Below, piece by piece: positions 5,790 to 11,738 of a stretch of 37,621 nt of DNA. The notes under the pieces were generated by a model that saw only the letters and a program-made list of their open reading frames with translations, searched no databases and was not told the origin of the DNA. This DNA comes from Nanobdellati archaeon (GTDB lineage: Archaea > Nanobdellota > Nanobdellia > UBA10117): the NCBI GenBank assembly GCA_016182015.1, contig JACOYC010000026.1, forward strand, positions 1 through 37,621, in the 5' to 3' direction. The translations under genes were made by a program, and so were the position numbers. Every line of letters begins with the position of its first letter. The stretch's first letter is position 1.

Positions 5790-5987
5790 ATGGAACAGAT
5801 TGTTGAAACTGCTGCAGATGTCCATAAGATATATCAGCTATTGTGCAGGTATTATTCCGCTAAGGGCATGGTTTTAGCTAATGGCGGCGCTACGGGCGAG
5901 CACGACGTTCCATTACTTTACATCTGGGAATGCGCATTGGCGGTTGTTGAAAGCGCGACAGGCCTGCAAGAGAAAGGGTGGGGCTGA
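5790..5987 (+). CDS. Small unknown protein
   Basis: 65 residues from ATG 5790 (a GTG at 5781 would add three). Begins MEQIVETAADVHKIYQLLC, mostly helical, with no recognisable motif. It starts 23 nt after the preceding gene and is followed after 11 nt by another tiny frame (5999-6127), so the three genes may form one transcript. Confidence 0.5.
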   Translation: MEQIVETAADVHKIYQLLCRYYSAKGMVLANGGATGEHDVPLLYIWECALAVVESATGLQEKGWG

Positions 5988-5998
5988 AAGGCCACCAT

Positions 5999-6127
5999 AT
6001 GTTTCCAGACATAGAAGATGTTATTCGGGGCTCTTACATGGCAGAGGCTGCGCGCAAGGCAAGGGAGATGAAAGCACTGAAGCGCGCCAATAAAAAAGCA
6101 AATTTAGTGTTTTCGAAGTATAAGTAA
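5999..6127 (+). CDS. Very small basic protein
   Basis: A 42-residue frame beginning MFPDIEDVIRGSYMAEAARK and ending in a Lys-rich helix (KALKRANKKANLVFSKYK). Its support is position (11 nt after the preceding stop), an ordinary codon mix, and an amphipathic basic helical pattern. It is too short to assign, and I see no clear Shine-Dalgarno. Confidence 0.4.
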   Translation: MFPDIEDVIRGSYMAEAARKAREMKALKRANKKANLVFSKYK

Positions 6128-6482
6128 TTCTCAATTCTAACTATCTCACTTCTAACTGTTTTACTATATGGTTTTCGTCGGAAAATTTGATTTTTGTGCT
6201 ATTTTTTGTTAATTTTAGTTAGATTGCTTGTTTGAAATCGTAATTTGATCCCTCACTTTTTACAAAATTTCTATATAGTTTGATGTAGTTTTGTTTAATT
6301 CCGCCCGATTTTCCGGCAAAATTTGATTATTTTTGCCCTCACTTTTGACAGGGTTTTAGCGATATTTGGGTTTGGCCGCGTTAGCCGGCAGCTGCAGGTA
6401 ACTTACTTTGATTTGTTTTTCAGGGTTCGCCTTTAATTTTAGCTCACTTTGGTCCATAATTTTGATTTTTTAAAATTTATGA

Positions 6483-6531
6483 AAAAATGCCGAAAACCCC
6501 GCGCTTCAGCGCGTGGGATAAAGGCATTTTT
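6483..6531. repeat. Nested palindrome resembling an IS200/IS605 end
   Basis: An outer 9-bp inverted repeat AAAAATGCC/GGCATTTTT encloses CCCCGCGC-TTCA-GCGCGTGGG. The inner hairpin has the form common at right ends of IS200/IS605 elements, but no transposase or TnpB reading frame lies nearby. It may be a solo remnant or a terminator-like structure. Confidence 0.4.
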
Positions 6532-6537
6532 CCATTC

Positions 6538-6567
6538 CTCCAACTCGCCCTTAAAGGCGAGTTGGAG
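6538..6567. terminator. 12-bp hairpin followed by a T-rich tract
   Basis: CTCCAACTCGCC pairs perfectly with GGCGAGTTGGAG around a six-base loop, followed by TTATTTT. The form resembles an intrinsic terminator for a rightward transcript. It may instead be part of the same mobile-element remnant as the adjacent palindrome, since archaea do not generally need such hairpins. Confidence 0.4.
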
Positions 6568-6648
6568 TTATTTTGCTGGAATCTTATTTAAAATGTATGA
6601 ACTTTTCAAAAATTTCAGCGCGTGATTCGCAAGCTTTATATATTAGTG

Positions 6649-6668
6649 GTGTTTAATATGTTAAACAC
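6649..6668. promoter_or_regulatory. Operator-like palindrome 1
   Basis: GTGTTTAATATGTTAAACAC, an 8-bp perfect inverted repeat around TATG. It lies about 80 bp upstream of a winged-helix gene and just after a TATA-like CTTTATATATT (6635-6645). It shares the GTGTTTAA half-site with operator 2. Confidence 0.6.
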
Positions 6669-6707
6669 GTTTTCGCACTCCTGCGTATTCGTGTTTTATG
6701 CACTAAG

Positions 6708-6732
6708 ACGTGTTTAACGTGTTTAAACACGT
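6708..6732. promoter_or_regulatory. Operator-like palindrome 2 over the TATA box
   Basis: It contains a perfect 16-bp palindrome ACGTGTTTAAACACGT (6717-6732) preceded by a direct repeat of its half-site, CGTGTTTAA (6709-6717). TGTTTAAA (6720-6727), 28 nt before ATG 6748, would be the TATA box. A bound dimer would block TBP, and the adjacent winged-helix protein is the obvious candidate regulator. Confidence 0.6.
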
Positions 6733-6747
6733 ATTTAAGAAATAAAA

Positions 6748-7308
6748 ATGGGGCTATTCGATGCGATTTCGGGATTGTTTAGGAAAAAAGCGCAGCAAGG
6801 CGCACAAAAATTAAATCATGCTCAAACAGCAGCAGTAGTTGAACAAAAGCCCAAGCGTTCCAGGGCAAAAAAAGCAATTCAGACCGGAGAGATCAGCCTG
6901 GGCGAGTGGAAGGCAGAGATGGATAAACTGCAAAACCACCCGCTCACCCAGGCCAAAATAATTAACGGACAGCTGTTAAACGCGATTTATTCAATTTTAG
7001 AGCAGATTAGCACAAAGATAGATTCCCTTTCAGTTCGACTTGAAAAAATAGAGTCTATGCGAGTCGATTCACACGTTAAGCACGATAAAAAAAACCAGGC
7101 CCTGCGCGAATTTGAGGCAGGCCTTTCCAGCCAGGAGCGCAAGATTTTAGAGCTGATTAAGAAAAAAAAGGCAAAGCAGGCCAGCGATGTCGCGGACGCG
7201 CTAGACATATCCCGCTCAAACGCAAGCCTGAAAATGAACAAACTGTTTGACATGGGCATGCTCGACAAAGAAAAAGAAGGAAAAGACACGCTTTATAGGA
7301 TTAAATAG
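6748..7308 (+). CDS. Winged-helix DNA-binding protein, probable autoregulator
   Basis: 186 residues. The N-terminus is MGLFDAISGLFRKK, followed by a basic low-complexity stretch. A coiled-coil-like region (about 75-120: AIYSILEQISTKIDSLSVRLEKIES) could mediate dimerisation. A C-terminal MarR-like winged helix follows (about 125-186: SSQERKILELIKKKKAKQAS, DVADALDISRSNASLKMNKL, then wing DKEKEGKDTLYRIK). Its own upstream region has two GTGTTTAA-type palindromes, one over the likely TATA box, which suggests negative autoregulation. Targets elsewhere are unknown. Confidence 0.75.
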   Translation: MGLFDAISGLFRKKAQQGAQKLNHAQTAAVVEQKPKRSRAKKAIQTGEISLGEWKAEMDKLQNHPLTQAKIINGQLLNAIYSILEQISTKIDSLSVRLEKIESMRVDSHVKHDKKNQALREFEAGLSSQERKILELIKKKKAKQASDVADALDISRSNASLKMNKLFDMGMLDKEKEGKDTLYRIK

Positions 7309-7427
7309 TTTAATTTGAAATTAAATATTTTGTTTAGCTTATATGATTAAAATTTTCGATTTAAAATTAAAAGTTTGAGTTAAGGGAAGCTTTTTATTTG
7401 CCAAGTGTTTTGATTAAATGGTGTGTT

Positions 7428-7775
7428 ATGTTTGAGAGAATTGGCGTGATGAGCCAGTTGCGGGAAAAACTCGCGAATCTGGGCGAAAGGGAGCGGGTGC
7501 TAGAGCCAGATGTGTTTTTTAGCCCACTCGTAACAATTCGGGATCACGCTCACTTTGGCCAGCTTGTCCACCGGCTTGCAGCTTACCATAAATTGCTAAT
7601 AAGTACTGCGGACGAGCGCGACTGGACTGCCCTGCCGCTAATTCAGTCTGAGCTTGAAGGCTTTCGGGCGGAGATAGAAAGAGAGGCAAGCCATGCAAAG
7701 CCTACAGTGAAGGAACATTTTCGGGTGCTTTTGCAGGAAGTTGGGGAGCTGATTCAGAGGGCTGGCAGAATTTAG
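7428..7775 (+). CDS. Unknown helical protein
   Basis: 115 residues from ATG 7428. An in-frame TTG at 7398 and an ATG at 7449 are alternatives, and no TATA box decides between them. The protein is all-helical by pattern (SQLREKLANLGERERVLE; the FGQLVHRLAAYHKLL helix; a long C-terminal amphipathic helix) with no signal peptide or metal motif. Not recognised. Confidence 0.55.
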   Translation: MFERIGVMSQLREKLANLGERERVLEPDVFFSPLVTIRDHAHFGQLVHRLAAYHKLLISTADERDWTALPLIQSELEGFRAEIEREASHAKPTVKEHFRVLLQEVGELIQRAGRI

Positions 7776-7983
7776 GCGCTATAAACTGTTTAAGTTTAAA
7801 TTAAAAGAAGTAATCTATTTTTTCTTAATGGAAAAATCCTATTTTTCTATAGTATTATGTGCCTTTTTTGAATTTCCACTGGTTTAGCTTCAAAAAGTGC
7901 GTGTAATGTATACTATACGTAATTCGAAGCCACTTCTCTGGAAATTGGCAAAAGCAGGCCTCGAAGCTTAACGCTCGGGCTTC

Positions 7984-8048
7984 GTTTAACTCCATAGGGC
8001 TGACCAGACAGTAACTTGCTTCGCAAGTTCCTGTAACAAGAGTTAAAC
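7984..8048. repeat. attC-like inverted repeat (site 1)
   Basis: A 65-bp site bounded by GTTTAAC-TC and GA-GTTAAAC, a perfect 9-bp inverted repeat whose outer seven bases fit the integron attC core patterns RYYYAAC and GTTRRRY. The interior folds as ACAG-AACTTGC-TTC-GCAAGTT-CTGT with small bulges, like a terminal stem. Extra unpaired bases occur on one arm. It follows the minus-strand gene pair ending at 8148 by 100 bp, as an attC follows its cassette gene. Confidence 0.4.
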
Positions 8049-8079
8049 AAAATTTTTCTGGGCAGATACTTTAAAGGAT

Positions 8080-8117
8080 GGGTGGGGGATGATGTGGGGG
8101 GGTGGGGGGGGCGGGCG
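8080..8117 (+). other. G-tract cluster (potential G-quadruplex)
   Basis: GGG, GGGGG, GGGGGGG, GGGGGGGG and GGG tracts are separated by one to six bases, in a region otherwise AT-rich. Five tracts with short loops can form a parallel quadruplex on the plus strand. The cluster lies 30 bp beyond the stop codon of the minus-strand gene ending at 8148. Confidence 0.6.
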
Positions 8118-8147
8118 GTTACATCAAGTATAAATATATTAATAAAA

Positions 8148-8435
8148 CTATGAGCTGGGCGCGGCGTTATTTTTCATTTGCGATAAATAATACCATTGCA
8201 AAGCAAGACCTATAGTAGCGACATACGCCAAAGTTAACACTGTCGGCCCCAAATATTCGTAAAATGGATCCAGTACCAAGTTTTTGGAACTCACACCATA
8301 TAAAGCGGTTAGGATTAACGAATTGCTAATAGAGAAATAAGTAATAGTCTTCGTATTTTTCAATCGTCTTTCAAGAGATTTTTGCTTGTCGGTGGGCTGA
8401 CAAAATACTTGCTTTAATATATTTTCGAGTACCAT
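8148..8435 (-). CDS. Small two-helix membrane protein, unknown
   Basis: 95 residues. A basic N-terminal segment (KQKSLERRLKNTKT) precedes two hydrophobic helices, about 30-48 and 62-84, with a short loop between. The topology predicts both ends on the same side. The start overlaps the end of the upstream lamin-tail gene by 22 bp, so the two are translationally coupled. The family is not recognised. Codon use is AT-rich like its partner. Confidence 0.6.
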   Translation of the reverse strand: MVLENILKQVFCQPTDKQKSLERRLKNTKTITYFSISNSLILTALYGVSSKNLVLDPFYEYLGPTVLTLAYVATIGLALQWYYLSQMKNNAAPSS

Positions 8436-10297
8436 TTTACCTCTTTCAAAATATTCTTTTCAAATAAATTATTTGATTTTGTAAAATTAGCAGATAATTT
8501 TCTAAGTTTCGACAGCACAAGAAATTCTCCATCAGTAATTTTATTATTTTTAATAGTTTTAAGTGCAAGTTCGATTTGCGCCTTTGAAACTTTAAAAGTT
8601 TTTAGTTTTGCTAAAATTAGTTTTGTTGGTACTTTATTTTGCCTGAGCAACTCTCTGACTTTTGAGATGGTTTTTAAATTGAATATGCCACTTTTTTTCA
8701 CACGTTTTTCAGCATTATTCACATAATGTGTTATTTTAGCCAAAATTGATTTATTTTCTTTTAATAATTTTTTAAAATGTGCCATTTGTCTTGTAATTGC
8801 CACTTTATCCTTTTTATTATGTGCACTATAAAGTCTATCTCTGCTAATCATCATAGTATTTGCCATAGTAAAAAATCTTTTAATATTAGCTTTTAGCGTG
8901 TGCACTTTATGCGGAATTTTAATTAACTGTTTGTAGTTCTTATCAAATTGTGGCGGATCATCCATTTTACGCAGGTTTTTATCTTTTTCGGCCTTTGGAA
9001 GTTCGGTAAGTTTTCCAAGCAATCCTAAAATTGCACTAGCAATGCCTGCCGATGTTGCTGCCGCACCGACAAGACCTAATTCTTCTGCCAATACGGGCCA
9101 CGCTAAAATAACTACAACTACGGCAGCAATAACTGCCGCAACGAGAAAACCGCCCTCCGCAATTAAAAATAAATTATACCAAAATAATGCATCTAGTTTT
9201 TCTTTGTTAACTTTTACTATTATGCTGCCCAAATTAAAATTATTATTAAAAATATTATTTCCATAACTTGCGTCAACTAAAACTGAATAATTGTATGCCT
9301 TTTCTGTTTTGTCAGGCGAAGCTACTGTAAGCCAATCGCGTTTATACCAAGCCCAATTAGTTTTTACTGGATTAAATGTGAGAGTTAACGACGTATTATC
9401 CTTACTTATTCGGCACATAACATCGTCTGCAATATTTGGTATTTTTAGGCTCTTACCGTTTTCCAATAAAGTCGCTCGGATTTTATCAGTCATTCCTTTT
9501 GTAATAGCAAGCTTTACTGTAAATGTATAATTAGTATTTATATCGACCGTAATTTTTCCATCTTTTGCCAGCTGTTTAACTACCTCTACTAAATTATCAT
9601 CCTTCCTAGTAAACTTAACTTCAGTCGAATCAACATCAAGCTCAATATCAAAATTTGGTTCGAGCCCAAAATTTTTACTCATATCTTTTCCAACTTTTGT
9701 ATTTATTATATCCGAAAAATCATTATAATTCTTTGCAGAAACTATGACTGTGTAATCCCTGCCACCAGTTAATTTTGTTTCGTAATGCCCGTTCTCATCT
9801 GTATTTGTTTCTGTTTCTTTCTGGCCTTTGAGAACTTGAAACACAAGTTTTGCATTTGCAATTCCTTGCTTGCACACAGCATCATTCACAAAACCAGAGA
9901 TTGTAATTTTTATCGGCACTGGCGACTTCGGTGGAATCGGTGGTTTTGTGCCTCCGCCGCGCCCACCCTTTGGCGGATTGCCAACAGTTAATTCGGCAAT
10001 TTTATTTCCATTTAAATCGTATAAAGTTGCAGTGTCGCCCGGATTGTTCCAAATCGGCGCATGCCGATTTTGATAAATATTTTTCGCATCGTTGTCACCA
10101 ACGCCGCTCCAGATTTTTACAGCTGCGCCCGGTTGCAGGAAAAAATCTTTTAAAAAAGTAAACTCGTGCCTCTTTTGGTTTGTAAGAGTTGTATCAATTA
10201 TGTGCCAGTCTTTGAGATTTATTTTTACTGAATCATCATTTCTTAGTCTAACGTAGTCTTGAAGAAGGTTGATTTCTGAAATTATGATTTTAATCAT
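8414..10297 (-). CDS. Lamin-tail domain membrane protein
   Basis: 627 residues. Residues 1-105 form a lamin-tail (LTD) domain, recognised by YVRLRNDDSVKINLKDWHI, the PGAAVKIWSGVG strand and IWNNPGDTATLYDLNG. A Gly/Pro linker follows (106-127), then a carboxypeptidase-regulatory-like beta domain (about 130-195: ISGFVNDAVCKQGIANAKL, TDENGHYETKL). A beta-rich region precedes two hydrophobic segments (371-400, 403-428), and a Lys-rich helical C-terminus follows (440-627). There is no N-terminal signal although LTD proteins of prokaryotes are usually exported; the internal helices would have to insert it. TATA CTTTTAAA sits 30 nt upstream. Base composition is much more AT-rich than the housekeeping neighbours, suggesting acquisition. 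Confidence 0.75.
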   Translation of the reverse strand: MIKIIISEINLLQDYVRLRNDDSVKINLKDWHIIDTTLTNQKRHEFTFLKDFFLQPGAAVKIWSGVGDNDAKNIYQNRHAPIWNNPGDTATLYDLNGNKIAELTVGNPPKGGRGGGTKPPIPPKSPVPIKITISGFVNDAVCKQGIANAKLVFQVLKGQKETETNTDENGHYETKLTGGRDYTVIVSAKNYNDFSDIINTKVGKDMSKNFGLEPNFDIELDVDSTEVKFTRKDDNLVEVVKQLAKDGKITVDINTNYTFTVKLAITKGMTDKIRATLLENGKSLKIPNIADDVMCRISKDNTSLTLTFNPVKTNWAWYKRDWLTVASPDKTEKAYNYSVLVDASYGNNIFNNNFNLGSIIVKVNKEKLDALFWYNLFLIAEGGFLVAAVIAAVVVVILAWPVLAEELGLVGAAATSAGIASAILGLLGKLTELPKAEKDKNLRKMDDPPQFDKNYKQLIKIPHKVHTLKANIKRFFTMANTMMISRDRLYSAHNKKDKVAITRQMAHFKKLLKENKSILAKITHYVNNAEKRVKKSGIFNLKTISKVRELLRQNKVPTKLILAKLKTFKVSKAQIELALKTIKNNKITDGEFLVLSKLRKLSANFTKSNNLFEKNILKEVKWYSKIY

Positions 10298-10682
10298 ACG
10301 AGTTTTATATATTTATATATTTAAAAGGATTTCTGCCGTCCGCATCCCTTGCCCCACAGTCCACCCATGCTCACATCTAAAACTGGCCCAGAAAAACTAC
10401 GCCCGTCGCTACTTCTTCGGTGGCTTTGAACTCTTCGGGAACTTTTGCTTCGCAAAAGACGTTGCACTTTCCCTCGGTCTCGCTGCGCTCGACACACGTA
10501 ACACCGATTAAGCGGTTCCACTCGCTTGCAGCTCGTTCCACCCAACTTTATTTGATTTCCGCTCGCCTTTATGAAATTTATGCGCTCGACTTCATTCAAA
10601 AAAAGTCCGAGTGTTCACTTCGTTCACCTCGGGGCTGGCGCCTCGCTTAATCGGATGTTATACGACATTTGCCTACGCGCGC
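10298..10682. other. Intergenic region with cassette-type repeats
   Basis: 385 bp without a supported gene. It contains the TATA box of the lamin-tail gene near 10319-10326 and many short palindromes of the TTCGCAA, CTCGCTGCGCTCG and TTCACTTCGTTCAC kind. It also holds the attC-like site 10496-10663. Reading frames here look like accidental products of the GC-rich repeats. Confidence 0.6.
10496..10663. repeat. attC-like inverted repeat (site 2)
   Basis: Left arm ACGTAAC followed by CCGATTAAGCG (10505-10515). Right arm CGCTTAATCGG (10644-10654) followed by GTTATAC (10657-10663). The 11-bp inner arms are perfectly complementary. The outer heptamers fit RYYYAAC and GTTRRRY except at one position each. 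Length is 168 bp, above most attC sites. The gene 10683-11063 on the minus strand ends 20 bp from the site. Confidence 0.4.
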
Positions 10683-11063
10683 CTAAGAATAAGATGACAT
10701 CACTTTCTTTGTGTAATCTTTGCCCTTTGCTGTAATTGTTGTATTGCAGGTATAATATCTAGCAAATGATTTTCCCGGTTTGTATGCAATTTTAACAATT
10801 ACTTTATCTATATCATTGAGACTAATTTTGAATTTATCAATTTCTGAAAGAAACCATTTTTTGTATTGTGCTATCGTATCTTTTACAGTTTTACTCATTA
10901 AATCTTCTGGCTTTATGGTTTCTTTCAAGAGGTCTATTTCGAACAACTTTGTTTTTTCAACTGGCAAAGATTCCATGTGTTTAAGAAAGTGAAGATTGGT
11001 TACACTAACAAAACTATCTGCTAAATTATTTGCAATTCCTAGCAAGTTATTTAATTTGCCCAT
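10683..11063 (-). CDS. Unknown AT-rich cassette-like protein
   Basis: 126 residues starting MGKLNNLLGIANNLADSF. Two helices are followed by a beta-rich second half (about 80-126, ending GKDYTKKVMSSYS). No motif is recognised. TATA ATTATAAA begins about 31 nt before the ATG. The gene is alone between two 45-bp direct repeats (10506-10550 and 11184-11226), which fits a single-gene mobile cassette. Codon use is AT-rich like the lamin-tail gene. Confidence 0.6.
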   Translation of the reverse strand: MGKLNNLLGIANNLADSFVSVTNLHFLKHMESLPVEKTKLFEIDLLKETIKPEDLMSKTVKDTIAQYKKWFLSEIDKFKISLNDIDKVIVKIAYKPGKSFARYYTCNTTITAKGKDYTKKVMSSYS

Positions 11064-11173
11064 TATATCTTATTAATTAGTGTAACTTTATAATATTTAC
11101 GGCGCGCTTCGGCAAACGCTTCGAAACCTTCGGTTTCTCGTGCCGTTGCACTCTCGGACTTTGTCCTAGCATC

Positions 11174-11226
11174 GTATAACAGCGATTAAGCGGTTCACTT
11201 CGTTGCACTCGGCTTCACCCAACTTC
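11174..11226. repeat. attC-like half-site (site 3), direct repeat of site 2
   Basis: GTATAAC then GCGATTAAGCGGTTCACTT and a CACCCAACTT end. This repeats the left arm of site 2 (10496-10550) with a few changes, in the same orientation and 678 bp away. The matching right arm was not found before the next gene, so the site looks truncated. Confidence 0.45.
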
Positions 11227-11325
11227 CTTTTTACAACTCATCCAGCCGGCACAAGTTGCAAGCCCGTCCCGATTGTGTTTTGCACCAGCGAAAGTCTTAT
11301 ATATTTTAATGCCTTATTATTTATC

Positions 11326-11682
11326 ATGAAAAGATTTACGCTGGTTTTGGCAGGCATATTGGTGTTGTCTATATTTGGCGTGTCTGTAGCGCTGGCAAGT
11401 GTTTCTATTCCGCCAAATGAGCCGCAAAATAATCCGCCTGGAAAAGTGATATCTGATGAAGAACGGATTGCAAATGCGGTAGCACGCGATGCGCGCGAGG
11501 TTCTGGAACAGCAACTAGAGCGCTGCAATTCCCTCCTTGCAAGTGAAAGAAGTGGTAGTGCGTACCTGCGGTGCAGAGAAGAAGCGTTTAATGCCTTTCA
11601 GGACATCATGAGCTCCCTTGTCAATGCCAGGACTCCACCACTCAAACTTCCTAACGGCGGCTCGCCAGGGCAAGACAAATAA
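11326..11682 (+). CDS. Exported small protein, unknown
   Basis: 118 residues from ATG 11326. The TATA box CTTATATA (11296-11303) lies exactly 30 nt upstream and rules out the longer frame. A clear signal peptide (MKRFTLVLAGILVLSIFGVS, cleavage likely after VALA near residue 24) precedes a proline/asparagine-rich segment, then a helical region (45-100) with a CNSLL...YLRCREE cysteine pair that could form a disulfide. It leads a group of three exported proteins, and its signal peptide resembles that of the 13616 protein. Confidence 0.7.
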   Translation: MKRFTLVLAGILVLSIFGVSVALASVSIPPNEPQNNPPGKVISDEERIANAVARDAREVLEQQLERCNSLLASERSGSAYLRCREEAFNAFQDIMSSLVNARTPPLKLPNGGSPGQDK

Positions 11683-11738
11683 TTATCTGATTCGCGAGAC
11701 AAACCCTGTTTTTCGCGCCCAGAGGTTATAACATAAAT

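Larger units (their letters stand above)
6128..6747. other. 620-bp AT-rich intergenic region
   Basis: No convincing gene. The left part (6128-6480) has several imperfect copies of AAAATTTGAT and CCCTCACTTTT. A 33-codon minus-strand frame (6457-6356) beginning MDQSELKLKANPEKQIKVSY is the only candidate small ORF and is unproven. The middle holds two strong hairpins (6483-6567), and the right end holds the operators and promoter of the next gene. Confidence 0.6.
7776..8147. other. Intergenic region with attC-like hairpin and G-runs
   Basis: 372 bp with no gene that I can support. It holds a CGAAGC/GCTTCG inverted repeat near 7952-7983, an attC-like hairpin (7984-8048) and a run of G-tracts (8080-8117). 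It lies at the 3' side of both the plus-strand gene ending at 7775 and the minus-strand genes starting beyond 8148. Confidence 0.6.

Noticed and set aside
6356-6457. 33-codon minus-strand frame in the AT-rich intergenic region
   Set aside because: The codons look plausible, but there is no Shine-Dalgarno, no well-placed TATA box and no recognisable product.
10269-10650. Several overlapping reading frames on both strands
   Set aside because: They are produced by the GC-rich palindromic repeats of the attC-like region; none has a start signal or plausible protein pattern.
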